Assembly (NCBI RefSeq): GCF_005765165.1
Contig: NZ_VCIW01000006.1
Span: 186,001-250,000, forward strand
Direction: 5' to 3'
Length of the DNA: 64,000 nt
Source of the DNA: Paenibacillus antri
GTDB taxonomy: Bacteria > Bacillota > Bacilli > Paenibacillales > YIM-B00363
The notes under the pieces are model-generated. The model saw nothing but the letters and a program-made list of their open reading frames with translations. It made no database searches and was not told where the DNA came from. The position numbers and the translations under genes were made by a program. Of this stretch, positions 1 through 9,530 are shown in pieces. The first letter of the stretch is position 1. Every line of letters begins with the position of its first letter.

Positions 1-33
1 CTGGGAAGCAAGGAAAGGAGGCGGGCAACGCCG

Positions 34-732
34 ATGACGAACCTGCTGGTAGTGTACTACAGTGCTTACGGCCACGTGTTTCGAATGGCGGAGGCTTGCG
101 CCGCCGGCGCGGAAGCCGCCGGAGCGACGGTGCGGACGGTTCGCATCCCCGAGATGGAATCGCCGAACGACCGGACGCCTTATTTGGATAAACCGAACCC
201 GGGCGAAGCGTTGAGCGCGCTGCAGCGGCGATTCAAAACCGACGAACGCTTTCGGAAATACGAAGAGGCGCTTACGCTCCAACGACAGATCCCGATCGCG
301 ACCAACGACGATCTGCGCTGGGCCGACGGCGTCGTATGGGGGTTCCCGACGTATTACGGCATGATGCCGGCCCAAGTGAAGCTGTTCCTGGAGTTCGCGG
401 GGGAAGTATCCGCCGAGGGCGCCCTCGAAGGGAAGCCCGCCGGCGTCTTCACGAGCGCAGGCTCGATTCATACCGGTCACGAAGCGACGATTCTGACCTC
501 GATCGTGCCGCTGCTGCATTTCGGCATGATTTTCGTAGGGCTGCCGTATTCCGAAAACCCCGAGTTTCTTACGGCGGACGCGATCGGCGGTTCTCCCTAC
601 GGCGCCTCCACCTTGGCGGGGCCGGACAGCTCGCTGACGCCGGACGCCAGAGAACTGACGATCGTTTCCCGGTTAGGCGGGCGAGTGGCGAGCGTCGCTG
701 ACGCGTTGAAGGCGCGAGGGTTCATAGATTAA
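34..732 (+). CDS. Flavodoxin-like NAD(P)H:quinone oxidoreductase (WrbA-type)
   Basis: 232 residues. The N-terminus (LLVVYYSAYGHVFRMAEA, residues 4-21) is the beta1-loop-alpha1 FMN phosphate-binding segment of flavodoxins, and WGFPTYYGMMPAQVK near residue 105 matches the WrbA flavin-binding loop. WrbA-family proteins use FMN to reduce quinones by two electrons in the cytoplasm. It is about 30 residues longer than typical WrbA, with an insertion around residues 45-90. A GGAAAGGAGG ribosome binding site precedes the ATG. It is the first complete gene of a long co-directional run, so it may act in the same catabolic pathway; the substrate cannot be read from sequence. Confidence 0.8.
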   Translation: MTNLLVVYYSAYGHVFRMAEACAAGAEAAGATVRTVRIPEMESPNDRTPYLDKPNPGEALSALQRRFKTDERFRKYEEALTLQRQIPIATNDDLRWADGVVWGFPTYYGMMPAQVKLFLEFAGEVSAEGALEGKPAGVFTSAGSIHTGHEATILTSIVPLLHFGMIFVGLPYSENPEFLTADAIGGSPYGASTLAGPDSSLTPDARELTIVSRLGGRVASVADALKARGFID

Positions 733-766
733 ACATGCGTTAGCTTATTTAAGGAGGAAGAAATCG

Positions 767-1582
767 ATGTCTACGAAAATGACGCGTTACGCAGGCAAGG
801 CGTGGGACGCCTGCTTCTTGCCGCGCCTCAGCCGACTCGAGGTGCAGCGGCTGCCGAAGGAAGAAACGCTCGTCGTGCTGCCGGTCGGCGCGACGGAGCA
901 GCACGGACCGCATCTGCCGTCCTTCACCGACACGTTGATCGGCGAGGCGCTGCTCACGGAGGCGTTCGAGCGGCTGCCGGAGGACGCCGGCGTGTGGCTG
1001 CTGCCCCCGATTCCGTTCGGGAAGAGCACCGAGCACGCCGAGCATCCGGGGACGATCACTTTCTCCGCGGAGACGCTCATGAAGGTGCTGCTCGACGTCG
1101 GCCGCAGCTTGAGCCGGGCCGGATTTCCGAGGCTTCTCTTATTCAATACGCACGGGGGCAACGCGGACCTGCTGAACATGATGGCGCGGGAAATTCGGAT
1201 CGATTGCGGTCTTACGGTGTTCCGCATGGATGCGGGCGGCCTCAAGATGGGCGAAGGCGTCATCGAGGAGGAGGAACGGCGCATCGGGCTCCACGGGGGC
1301 GACTTGGAAACTTCGCTGGTCTTAGGCATTAAGAGTTCTTGGGTCCATATGGAGCTTGCGCCGCATGAAGTGCCGAACTTCCCGGGCGGATATCTCGATC
1401 TGAAGAATAAAGCGTACGGCTGGGTCATGTCCGATCTGTCCGCGAGCGGCATTACGGGAGACGCGAGCATCGCGACCGAGGGGAAGGGCGAGCTGCTGTT
1501 GACGCAAGGCGGGCAGATGATCGCCGAGGCGCTGCTCGAGATGGCGGCCTTCGACATGAAGAGCATCCGCTCCCGCGACTAG
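767..1582 (+). CDS. Creatininase-family amidohydrolase
   Basis: 271 residues with the creatininase-family metal-site pattern: GATEQHGPHLP (residues ~43-53, Glu and His ligands), a following Asp in SFTDT, FNTHGGN near residue 126 and HGGDLETS near residue 175. The family hydrolyses cyclic amides or formamides such as creatinine or FAPy-type compounds with a binuclear metal centre. AAGGAGG lies just upstream. It sits between a quinone reductase and an FAD oxidase in the 34-12901 run, with an amidase and an isochorismatase-like hydrolase downstream, so a role in degrading a nitrogen-containing ring or amide is inferred. True creatininase activity is not established. Confidence 0.85.
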   Translation: MSTKMTRYAGKAWDACFLPRLSRLEVQRLPKEETLVVLPVGATEQHGPHLPSFTDTLIGEALLTEAFERLPEDAGVWLLPPIPFGKSTEHAEHPGTITFSAETLMKVLLDVGRSLSRAGFPRLLLFNTHGGNADLLNMMAREIRIDCGLTVFRMDAGGLKMGEGVIEEEERRIGLHGGDLETSLVLGIKSSWVHMELAPHEVPNFPGGYLDLKNKAYGWVMSDLSASGITGDASIATEGKGELLLTQGGQMIAEALLEMAAFDMKSIRSRD

Positions 1583-1605
1583 CGTACACGAAAGGAGCGA
1601 GCGGC

Positions 1606-2937
1606 ATGGCGACGGAATGGCGGAAGGAAGCCGTCGACGTCCTGGGCGAAGAGCGGTTCCTGCTCGATCCGGCGTCGCGCGAGAAGCTGTCGAAGGATTA
1701 TTACTGGTATTCGCCGGTGCTCGAGCCGCTGCTGCGGGAGAAGCTGGCGGACGGCGTCGCGGCGCCGACGGACGAACGGGAGCTTGCGGCGGCGCTCGCC
1801 TTCGCGTACCGGCATCGGCTGCCGATCACCGTACGCGGCGCGGGGACGGGCAATTACGGTCAAGCGGTTCCGCTCGAGGGCGGCATCGTGCTCGACGTCA
1901 GCGGACTGAACCGCGTGCTCGAGATCGGTCCCGGGTATGCGCGAGTCCAATGCGGCGTCCGCATGGGCGCGTTGGAGAAGCGGGCGAGGGAGCAGGGGCA
2001 GGAGCTGCGCATCTACCCGAGCACGTACGCGAAGGCGACGATCGGCGGCTTCGTCTGCGGCGGGTCGGGCGGCATCGGTTCGATCTCCTGGGGCAATCTG
2101 TGGGACGGCAACGTGCTCGAAGCGATCGTTTACACGCTGGAGGAACGGCCGCGAAGGCTGACGGTGCACGGAGCCGACTTACTGCCCTATATACACAACT
2201 ATGGGACGACGGGCGTCGTGACGGAGCTGGTCATCCCGCTCGCGCCGCGCGTAGAGTGGGCGCAATCGGTCGTCTCGTTCGAAAGCTTCGACGACGCGTT
2301 AGCCGTATCCGAAGCGCTCGCCGGGGACGATTCGATCCGCAAGCGGCTCGTGTCCGCGGTGGAATGGCCGATCCCCGCCTTCTTCAAGCCGCTCGCGAAG
2401 GCGTTCCGGCAAGGAGCCGCCGCCTTGCTGCTGGAGACGGAGGACGGTTCGCTGGAAGCGGTGAGCGCCCTGGCGGCGGCCCGCGGCGGCGCGATCGAGC
2501 ATGTCATTCCGCCGGAGCGGTACCGGCAGGGGATCGGGCTGTCGGATTTCACATGGAACCATACGACGTTGTGGGCGCTGAAGACGGAGCCTTCCATCAC
2601 GTATTTGCAGGCGGACTTTTCGTTAGGGAAGGTTGCCGAGCAAGCGCGCCGGCTGAAGGCGGAGTTCGGGGACGAGGTGCTGCTTCACCTCGAATGGATT
2701 CGCGTCTCCGGCGAGCTCGTCCCGACCGCGCTGCCGCTCGTAAGGTACACGGATGCGAGCCGGTTATACGAGATCGTCGCGTTCTGCGAATCGATCGGCG
2801 TCGTCATATACGATCCGCACACTTGGATCTTGGAAGACGGCGGCCGAGGAGAGGCGAACGTCATGCAGCGGAAGAAGCGGGAGAACGACCCGTTAGGGTT
2901 ACTGAATCCGGGGAAGCTCCGGACGGAAGGAGCGTAA
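1606..2937 (+). CDS. FAD-linked oxidase (FAD_binding_4, GlcD-like)
   Basis: 443 residues. The PCMH-type FAD-binding region is clear: RGAGTGNYGQAVPLEGGIVL (~residues 79-98) followed by STYAKATIGGFVCGGSGGIG (~138-157), the usual second pyrophosphate contact. It ends with LGLLNPGK, the family C-terminal motif. These enzymes oxidise 2-hydroxyacids, alcohols or amines. Start ATG with GAAAGGAGCG upstream; the stop lies 4 bp before the next gene, indicating translational coupling to the SDR. The substrate is unknown; with the neighbouring SDR it may carry out successive oxidations of an intermediate. Confidence 0.82.
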   Translation: MATEWRKEAVDVLGEERFLLDPASREKLSKDYYWYSPVLEPLLREKLADGVAAPTDERELAAALAFAYRHRLPITVRGAGTGNYGQAVPLEGGIVLDVSGLNRVLEIGPGYARVQCGVRMGALEKRAREQGQELRIYPSTYAKATIGGFVCGGSGGIGSISWGNLWDGNVLEAIVYTLEERPRRLTVHGADLLPYIHNYGTTGVVTELVIPLAPRVEWAQSVVSFESFDDALAVSEALAGDDSIRKRLVSAVEWPIPAFFKPLAKAFRQGAAALLLETEDGSLEAVSALAAARGGAIEHVIPPERYRQGIGLSDFTWNHTTLWALKTEPSITYLQADFSLGKVAEQARRLKAEFGDEVLLHLEWIRVSGELVPTALPLVRYTDASRLYEIVAFCESIGVVIYDPHTWILEDGGRGEANVMQRKKRENDPLGLLNPGKLRTEGA

Positions 2938-2941
2938 GGCG

Positions 2942-3670
2942 ATGAAGAAGAGAACGGCGCTCGTGACGGGCGGCAACCGAGGCATCGGCCTCGCGATGGC
3001 GAACAAATTCGCGAAGGAAGGCGACCGCGTCGTCATCCTCGATCTATCGGCCGAGCCGAGCGAGGAAGCGAGCCGGGTGACGGAGGAGAGCGGCGGCGCG
3101 TATTTCGCGTGCGACGTGGCGAAGCAGGCGGACGCCGAGCGCGCCGTCCGCGAGGCGCTCGAAACCTTCGGCTTCGTCGACGTGCTGCTGAACAACGCGG
3201 GCATCTCCCGCTGGAGATCGTTCCTCGACACGACGGAAGAAGACATCGACGCGATTTTCAACGTGAACGTGAAAGGGATTTACAACGTGACCCGTCCGAT
3301 CGCCGGATCGATGATGGCCGCGAAGAAGGGGGTGATTCTGAACACGGCGTCTATGGGAGGGAAGTGGGGCCAACCGCTCGAATCCGCCTATTGCGCGAGC
3401 AAGGCGGCCGTCATCGAGCTGACGAAGATCATGGCGATGGAGTTCGGTCCGTATAACGTTCGGGCGAACAGCCTGTGCCCGGGCATCATCAAGACGAACA
3501 TGAGTCACGACGCGCCCCATGCCGACGACTTCTGGCTCGAGAAGACGCCGCTCGGCCGGCTGGGCCGACCGGACGACGTCGCGGACGTCGCGTATTTCTT
3601 GTCGACGCACGAAGCCCGGTATATGACGGGGCAAGCCGTGAACGTGACCGGCGGCATGATCATGTATTGA
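2942..3670 (+). CDS. SDR-family NAD(P)-dependent oxidoreductase
   Basis: 242 residues, the usual length of a classical SDR. TGGNRGIG (residues 9-16) is the TGxxxGIG cofactor motif, NNAG occurs near residue 84, the catalytic YCASK tetrad segment near residue 152, and CPGII follows near residue 178. An acidic residue (VVILDLS) at the end of beta2 suggests NAD rather than NADP. FabG-like 3-oxoacyl reductase or an alcohol/polyol dehydrogenase are both possible. The gene follows the FAD oxidase by 4 bp and is followed by the transporter genes. Confidence 0.85.
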   Translation: MKKRTALVTGGNRGIGLAMANKFAKEGDRVVILDLSAEPSEEASRVTEESGGAYFACDVAKQADAERAVREALETFGFVDVLLNNAGISRWRSFLDTTEEDIDAIFNVNVKGIYNVTRPIAGSMMAAKKGVILNTASMGGKWGQPLESAYCASKAAVIELTKIMAMEFGPYNVRANSLCPGIIKTNMSHDAPHADDFWLEKTPLGRLGRPDDVADVAYFLSTHEARYMTGQAVNVTGGMIMY

Positions 3671-3716
3671 CGGAATGACACAGAGAAAAAAACAATTATC
3701 GGGAGGGAAAGAAACC

Positions 3717-4841
3717 ATGAAAGGGAAACGTTACTTTGGATTCGCAATGATTACGGCGTTAGCGCTGGCGGTGTCGGCATGCGGCGGCGCGGCGACGACC
3801 GGGACGACCGAGCCGACGGAGACGCAGGGCGCGGCGGCGACCGGAACGACGGACGCGGCGGAGACGCCCGCGGAGAACGAGCGCCCTTACGAGGGCCAGA
3901 AGCTCGTTGTCGGCGTATGGGGCGGCCCGCACGAAGAAGTGATTAAGAAGCACATCGAAGGACCTCTGAAAGAGATGGGAGCCGAAATCGAGTTGGTCTT
4001 GGGCGGAACCGGCGATCGCTTCGCAAGATTGTATGCGGAGAAGGGGAACCCGACCATGGATATCGCCTTCCTGAATTTATATGAAGCAAGACAAGTGATC
4101 GAAGACGGCGTCGCGCAGGACGTGGATCCGACGATCCCGAATTTCGCGAAGCTGTATCCGAAGGCGCAGGAATACGGATACGGCTCCAGCTTCATGGCGC
4201 TCGGCATCGCGTACAACCCGGAGATGGTATCGAAGCCGATTACGCAATGGAGCGATCTGTGGACCGAAGAATTGAAGGGCAAGATCGCCTTCCCGCAGTT
4301 CCCGGGCTTCGAGGCGGAATCGTTCCTCTCGGTGGCGGGCCTCGCCTTCGGCAAGACGGAGAAGGATTACGAGGACAACTTCGCCAAGCTGGAAGAGCTG
4401 AAGCCGATCCCGATGTCGTACTTCAACGTCGACGAGCTGGCGCTCGAGATGACGAACGGGACGGTCGCGGCCGCGCCGACGTTCAACTACATCGCCAACC
4501 TGCTTATCCAGCAAGGCGCGCCGATCGAGTTCGTGTATCCGGAAAACCCGGGGCCGGTCATGGCGAAAAATACGATGGTCATCGCGGAAGGCACGAAACA
4601 CGAAGCGCTCGCGAAGGAATTCGTGAACCGATTCCTCGACGAAGCCGTGCTCGCGGACCTTGCGGCGATCGGCTACTACGGACCTACGAACAAAGAAGTC
4701 GTATTGGACGACGAGCTGGCGTCCAAGGTCGTGTACGGGGAAGAGGCCGTAGACCAACTGGTGAAGCTCGATTGGCTGTACATCATCGAGCAGCGCGCGC
4801 AGTGGACGCAGATGTGGAACGAACGCATCTTGACCGAATAA
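3717..4841 (+). CDS. ABC transporter substrate-binding lipoprotein (PotD/AfuA-like)
   Basis: 374 residues from the ATG at 3717. This start is chosen because GGGAGGGAAAG lies just upstream and the translation opens with a lipoprotein signal (MKGKRYFGF..., lipobox AVSAC, Cys22), whereas the in-frame ATG 42 bp earlier only adds a charged extension. After a Thr/Glu/Ala-rich linker comes a class II periplasmic-binding fold (VVGVWGGPHEEV, then IAFLNLYEARQV). It resembles spermidine/putrescine, iron or thiamine-type binding proteins. It feeds the two permeases and ATPase that follow; the ligand is unknown. Confidence 0.87.
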   Translation: MKGKRYFGFAMITALALAVSACGGAATTGTTEPTETQGAAATGTTDAAETPAENERPYEGQKLVVGVWGGPHEEVIKKHIEGPLKEMGAEIELVLGGTGDRFARLYAEKGNPTMDIAFLNLYEARQVIEDGVAQDVDPTIPNFAKLYPKAQEYGYGSSFMALGIAYNPEMVSKPITQWSDLWTEELKGKIAFPQFPGFEAESFLSVAGLAFGKTEKDYEDNFAKLEELKPIPMSYFNVDELALEMTNGTVAAAPTFNYIANLLIQQGAPIEFVYPENPGPVMAKNTMVIAEGTKHEALAKEFVNRFLDEAVLADLAAIGYYGPTNKEVVLDDELASKVVYGEEAVDQLVKLDWLYIIEQRAQWTQMWNERILTE

Positions 4842-4926
4842 CGAACGGGCGGCGCGGCAAGAACGAAAGTTCGGGCCGCGCCGCGATCTAGAGAGTAAAG
4901 CGTTTTATTGGAGGAGGGAGAAACCA

Positions 4927-5829
4927 GTGGAAGTTCCTATCGCGCGACACGGCATGACGAAGCGGCTTGCGAGGCGGCAATTCAAGTCCAACCTGCTGCT
5001 GCTTTCTCCCGCTCTCGTGTTGTTCGTCGCCATCTTCTTCATTCCGATCCTGATTTTGCTGACGACGAGCTTCCAGGTCAACGAAATCGAGAAGTCGATC
5101 TGGGAGAAGTCGTTCACGTTCGACAATTACGCGCGGTTTTTCGCGGAGCCGTACTTCGTCAAGTCGATCCTCCGCACGATATGGACGGGAATCGTCGTCG
5201 TCCCGATCACGATCGCGGTCGGGTACCTCGTCGCTTACATCATCTATCGGTCGAAGGCCGGGATGAAGACCGGATTGATTACGTTGGTATTGACGCCTTC
5301 CTTCAGCGGCGTCCTTCTGCAGTCGCTGGGCCTGTATATCATCTTCGCGAGATACGGTCCGGTCAACGCGACCCTGCTGAATCTGGGCTGGGTGGAGGCG
5401 CCGATCAATTTCCTCGGCACCTTCGGGGCGGTCGTCGTCTCGCTCGTGCACGGCTTCCTGCCGTTCATGGTGCTCGCCATTCTGAACTCCCTGCGGTCGA
5501 TTCCGGCGAACGTGCTGGAGGCGTCGAGAAGCCTCGGAGCCGATTCATGGACGACGTTCCTCAAGGTGACGCTGCCGCTGACGCGCGGGGGCATCATGGC
5601 CGGGTCCGTGCTCGTGTTCGGCGGCGTCATCGGCTCCTTCTCCACCTTGGTCATCATCGGTCAATCGAAGGTGCAGCTGGTCGGCCTAGTTATCTACCAA
5701 CAAGCGCTGCGCATCTTCGACTGGTCGTTCGCCTCCGTCATCTCGGTCGCGTTGATCTTGATCTTGGCGTCGTTCGTCGCGTTCTTCGCGCTGTTCATGA
5801 AGGCGATGGGAGGGAGAAAGCATGCTTAG
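4927..5829 (+). CDS. ABC transporter permease (PotB-like)
   Basis: 300 residues starting at GTG, with GGAGGAGGGAG 7-16 bp upstream. Six predicted membrane segments; the first is LLLLSPALVLFVAIFFIPIL. The EAA loop that contacts the ATPase is visible as EASRSLGADSWTTFLKVTLP near residue 200. It belongs to the type I importer inner-membrane family used for polyamines, iron or phosphonates. The stop overlaps the next permease by 8 bp. A separate 85-bp gap upstream contains no clear terminator, so it is probably in one operon with the binding protein. Confidence 0.88.
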   Translation: MEVPIARHGMTKRLARRQFKSNLLLLSPALVLFVAIFFIPILILLTTSFQVNEIEKSIWEKSFTFDNYARFFAEPYFVKSILRTIWTGIVVVPITIAVGYLVAYIIYRSKAGMKTGLITLVLTPSFSGVLLQSLGLYIIFARYGPVNATLLNLGWVEAPINFLGTFGAVVVSLVHGFLPFMVLAILNSLRSIPANVLEASRSLGADSWTTFLKVTLPLTRGGIMAGSVLVFGGVIGSFSTLVIIGQSKVQLVGLVIYQQALRIFDWSFASVISVALILILASFVAFFALFMKAMGGRKHA

Positions 5830-6625
5830 CGCCGGCACGGAGAAAGGACTCGGGTGGCTGCTCAAAGCCGTCTACGTCGTTGCGGGCTTCCTCTGCTTCT
5901 TGTTTATCGTCGCTCCTTCGCTGCTGCTCGTGCTCGCGGCGTTCAGCGAGGCGAAGTACTTCTCCTTCCCGCCGAAGGGCTTCAGTCTGCATTGGTTCCA
6001 GGAGATGGCGGCGCACGCCGGATATCGCCAATCGGTCGTGCGCAGCATCGAGATCGCGACGTTGTCCACGCTGCTCTCGGTCGGGGTGGCGCTGCCGACG
6101 GCGCTTTCGCTCAAGAAGTCGGGGAACAAGACGATCGAAGCGATCGTGCTCGCGCCGCTCTTTTTCCCATTGGTCATATGGGCGCTCGGGTTGATCCAGT
6201 TTTACGGCATGATCGGCTTTTCCCGGTCGTCGTTCTCCATCATTCTGGCGCACACGGTCATGATCATGCCGTTCGTGTTCCGGATCATCCTGCAGAGCAT
6301 GCGGGAGATGAGCGGGTGGCTGGAGGAGGCGGCGTACAGCTTAGGCGCGGGCAAATGGCGGACGTTCCTGAAGGTGACGCTGCCGATCGTCGCGCCGGGC
6401 ATTCTCGTCGGGGCCATATTCGGCTTCCTAGTGTCGTTCACCGACGTGACGCTGACGATGTTCATCGCCGGCTCGGGCGAAGCGACGTTCCCGGTGCGGG
6501 TGTATTCGGAGCAGATCCAAGGCCTCAATCCGATCGTTCTGGCTTGGTCGGTCGTGTTCACGGTCCTCATCTTCGTTATGTCGTTCGTAGGCGAGAAGAT
6601 CGGCCGTTGGTCGCGGTTTTTCTAA
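5822..6625 (+). CDS. ABC transporter permease (PotC-like)
   Basis: 267 residues, overlapping the preceding permease by 8 bp with GGGAGG inside the upstream gene as the ribosome binding site. Six membrane segments; EEAAYSLGAGKWRTFLKVTL near residue 175 is the EAA coupling motif. Pairs with the preceding permease as the heterodimeric membrane channel of the importer encoded at 3717-7770. No unusual features. Confidence 0.88.
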   Translation: MLSAGTEKGLGWLLKAVYVVAGFLCFLFIVAPSLLLVLAAFSEAKYFSFPPKGFSLHWFQEMAAHAGYRQSVVRSIEIATLSTLLSVGVALPTALSLKKSGNKTIEAIVLAPLFFPLVIWALGLIQFYGMIGFSRSSFSIILAHTVMIMPFVFRIILQSMREMSGWLEEAAYSLGAGKWRTFLKVTLPIVAPGILVGAIFGFLVSFTDVTLTMFIAGSGEATFPVRVYSEQIQGLNPIVLAWSVVFTVLIFVMSFVGEKIGRWSRFF

Positions 6626-6654
6626 TCGATGGAGCATAGGGAGAGTGAGCAAGG

Positions 6655-7770
6655 ATGAGCGAATTGACGTTAGAATCCGTTACGAAGCAGTTCCGCGGGG
6701 TCGAAGTGTTAAGCGACATCCGAATGGACGTGAAGGACGGGGAATTCATCTGTCTGCTCGGTCCGAGCGGCTCGGGGAAGAGTACGATACTGCGGATCGT
6801 CGGCGGCTTCGAGCACGCGGATTCGGGCTCGGTGCGGCTGGACGGCCAAGACATTCAAGAGCTGCCGCCGAACAAGCGCAACTTCGGGTTCGTCTTTCAG
6901 GACTACGCGTTATTCCCTCACATGACGGTGGAGGGCAACATCGCGTTCGGTCTGAAGACGCGGAAGCTGCCGTCCGACGTCGTCAAGGACCGTATCGCGT
7001 CGGCGTTGAAGCTCGTCGGCTTGACGGGCCTCGAGAAGCGGTACCCGGCGCAGCTGTCCGGCGGCCAGCGGCAGCGGGTGGCGATCGCGAGAGTCGTGGC
7101 GCTTCAGCCGTCGCTGCTGTTATTCGACGAGCCGCTGTCGAACCTCGACGCGAAGCTTCGTCGGCAAATTCGGATCGAGATGAAGACGCTGCAGCAGGAG
7201 CTCGGCATTACCACGATCATGGTGACGCACGATCAAGAGGAAGCGGTGACGCTCGGCGACCGGATCGCCGTGCTGCAGAACGGCGTCATTCAACAATACG
7301 GCGCGCCGATGGAGCTGTACAACGCGCCGGCGAACGCGTTCGTCGCGGGGTTCCTTGGCGACCCGCCGATCAATTTCCTGAACGCATCGGTGGTGATGGA
7401 GGACGGCCGGCCGGGCATGCGGCTCGGCGAGGAGTTCCGGAGGTTGACTTCCGAGGGGCTGCCGACGTCTACCCTGCCGAAGGAAGCGGTCGTCGGCATT
7501 CGTCCCGAGGACATTCGGCTGTCCGATACGGAAGGCGTCCCCGGCGTCGTGAAGATCGTGGAGCGGTTAGGCGCATACGTTCTGACGTACGTCGCCGTCG
7601 CGTTCTCCGAGACGCCGCTCTGCTGTCTCGCGCCGAACGAGGTCGCGCCGCAGGCCGGACAACGCGTAAGGCTTCGGTTCGATCCGGACAAGACGCTCGT
7701 CTTCGACGCGCGGACGACGAAGCTGCTGCCGGGCGTCCGACTGGAGGCGCCGACTCCGATTCACAGCTAG
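6655..7770 (+). CDS. ABC transporter ATP-binding protein (PotA-like)
   Basis: 371 residues. Walker A LGPSGSGKST (residues ~36-45), Q-loop FVFQDYALFPHMT, signature LSGGQRQRVAIAR near residue 136, Walker B LLLFDEPLSNLD and switch His in MVTHDQEEA are all intact. A C-terminal TOBE-like region (~residues 280-360) is typical of the PotA/FbpC group. It energises the importer formed with the two upstream permeases and the lipoprotein. The assignment to polyamine, iron or another ligand cannot be decided here; the enzyme genes around it suggest an organic nitrogen compound. Confidence 0.92.
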   Translation: MSELTLESVTKQFRGVEVLSDIRMDVKDGEFICLLGPSGSGKSTILRIVGGFEHADSGSVRLDGQDIQELPPNKRNFGFVFQDYALFPHMTVEGNIAFGLKTRKLPSDVVKDRIASALKLVGLTGLEKRYPAQLSGGQRQRVAIARVVALQPSLLLFDEPLSNLDAKLRRQIRIEMKTLQQELGITTIMVTHDQEEAVTLGDRIAVLQNGVIQQYGAPMELYNAPANAFVAGFLGDPPINFLNASVVMEDGRPGMRLGEEFRRLTSEGLPTSTLPKEAVVGIRPEDIRLSDTEGVPGVVKIVERLGAYVLTYVAVAFSETPLCCLAPNEVAPQAGQRVRLRFDPDKTLVFDARTTKLLPGVRLEAPTPIHS

Positions 7771-7810
7771 ATCGGCTCCATCTATTTTCGCAGGAGAGGA
7801 GGATTCGCCT

Positions 7811-9523
7811 ATGCAATTCGGAGGCGTTCGGCTGCAGCGCAATGTGACGTGCGTCCTAAGGGACGGCGTGAAGCTTTACGCGGACGTATATTGTCCGAAC
7901 GGGACGGATCCGCTGCCGGTACTGCTCATGCGTCAGCCGTACGGCAAGTCGCTGGCTTCGACGGTGGTGTGCGCGCATCCGGTCTGGTACGCGAATCAGG
8001 GCTACATGGTCGTCGTGCAGGACGTACGCGGCCGGGGGGAGTCCGAGGGCGAGTTTTACCCTTACCTCCACGAAGCTTCGGACGGGTACGACGCGGTCGA
8101 GTGGGCGGCGAAGCTGCCGCGTTCGAACGGCAAGGTGGGCATGTACGGATTCTCGTACCAAGGGGCGACCCAGTGGGCGGCGGCGTCGCTTCGACCTCCG
8201 CATTTGGCGGCGATCGCGCCGGCGATGTGCGCGTCGGATATGTACCGCGGCGCGTTCTACCCGCGGGGAAGCTTCGCGCTCGGCGAGCTGCGGACGTGGG
8301 CGTTCCAGCTGGCCCGGGATTCGGCTCGACGCGCGGGCGACGCCGAGGCGGAAGCGTACTGCACGCGCATGATGGCCGGCGCGGGCGGAGCCTCGCAGCT
8401 GCCGATTTCCGACGCGGACGACGCGCTCGCCCGCTATTTTCCGGCTTATTACGATTGGGTCGAACATCCCGAATACGATGCGTATTGGGAGCAGTTCCAT
8501 TGGTTGAAACCAGGTTCGAACGCGACGGTGCCGGCGCTGCTGATCGGCGGTTGGTACGATTATATATTGGACGGAACGCTCCTGAGCTACGAGACGCTGC
8601 AGGGGCTCCGAATAGAGAAGGGCGAGGCGCCCTGCGACCGGCTGTTGATCGGGCCGTGGGATCACATCCCGTGGGGGCGCCTCGCGGGCGGCGTCGATCA
8701 CGGGCCGGCAGCCGACGGGAACGTGCATCGCGAGCAGCTGAGGTGGTTCGACTACTGGCTTAAGGGCGAAGAAGGCGCGCTGCCCGCGAACGAACCCCGG
8801 GTGCTGTATTACGAGCCCGGAGGCGGCGCTTGGCGCCGCGCGGACGCGCTGCCCGGGACGAGGGCGGAAGCCGCCGGGAAGCGCACGTTGTACTTAGGGA
8901 ACGACGGGCGCCCGGCGAACGGGGCGCTCGGCGGCGGCAGGCTGAACGCGGAGAAGGGCGCGCCGTCCGTCGATATTCCCGACGTGTTCGTCTATGACGC
9001 CAGGCTTCCGATGCGGGTGGATTCGTATCTCCCCGTCGACCGAAGCCGGGCGCAGGAGCGTTACGAAATTCTCGTGTACACCGGGGAGCCGCTGGCCGAG
9101 GCGATCTCGCTGCTCGGGGCGCCGACCGTGACCGTGAGATGCCAAGCGCTGGGCGGACCGACGGACCTCGTCGCCGTCCTGACGGCGGTCGAACCGGACG
9201 GCCGGGCGCGCCTGTTGTCCGTCGGCCGCGCGGAGATCGATTCGGGCGCGTGTCCGGCCGACGACGGGCCTTGCGAGGCGACGGTGCCGATGCGCATGAC
9301 GGCGGCGCGGCTGCCCGCGGGCGCGAGGCTGCGGCTGGAGCTGACGGGCAGCGCCTTCCCCCTCTTCGCCAGACATATGAACGGCGTGCGCCTCGCGGAG
9401 CAGTTCGGCCTCGGCCCGGAGCATCTCCACATGGCGACGGTCGCCGTCTACGCGAACGGAACGTCCTCCTATCTGGAGCTTCCGCTCGCGCCTGCGACCC
9501 ATAACGAAACTCAGAACGAATAG
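7811..9523 (+). CDS. CocE/NonD-family serine hydrolase
   Basis: 570 residues, the usual length of CocE/X-Pro dipeptidyl-peptidase S15 hydrolases. The nucleophile elbow GFSYQG places Ser115. The acid is probably Asp in GGWYDYILDG and the base His in GPWDHIPWG. The C-terminal third (from ~residue 330) has the jelly-roll PepX_C character (DSYLPVDRSRAQERYEILVY). These enzymes hydrolyse esters or amides, including cocaine, glutaryl-7-ACA and alpha-amino esters. No signal peptide, so cytoplasmic. GGAGAGGAGG precedes the ATG. It follows the ABC genes and precedes a cupin and an amidase, consistent with hydrolysing the imported compound. Confidence 0.87.
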   Translation: MQFGGVRLQRNVTCVLRDGVKLYADVYCPNGTDPLPVLLMRQPYGKSLASTVVCAHPVWYANQGYMVVVQDVRGRGESEGEFYPYLHEASDGYDAVEWAAKLPRSNGKVGMYGFSYQGATQWAAASLRPPHLAAIAPAMCASDMYRGAFYPRGSFALGELRTWAFQLARDSARRAGDAEAEAYCTRMMAGAGGASQLPISDADDALARYFPAYYDWVEHPEYDAYWEQFHWLKPGSNATVPALLIGGWYDYILDGTLLSYETLQGLRIEKGEAPCDRLLIGPWDHIPWGRLAGGVDHGPAADGNVHREQLRWFDYWLKGEEGALPANEPRVLYYEPGGGAWRRADALPGTRAEAAGKRTLYLGNDGRPANGALGGGRLNAEKGAPSVDIPDVFVYDARLPMRVDSYLPVDRSRAQERYEILVYTGEPLAEAISLLGAPTVTVRCQALGGPTDLVAVLTAVEPDGRARLLSVGRAEIDSGACPADDGPCEATVPMRMTAARLPAGARLRLELTGSAFPLFARHMNGVRLAEQFGLGPEHLHMATVAVYANGTSSYLELPLAPATHNETQNE

Positions 9524-9530
9524 AGGAGCG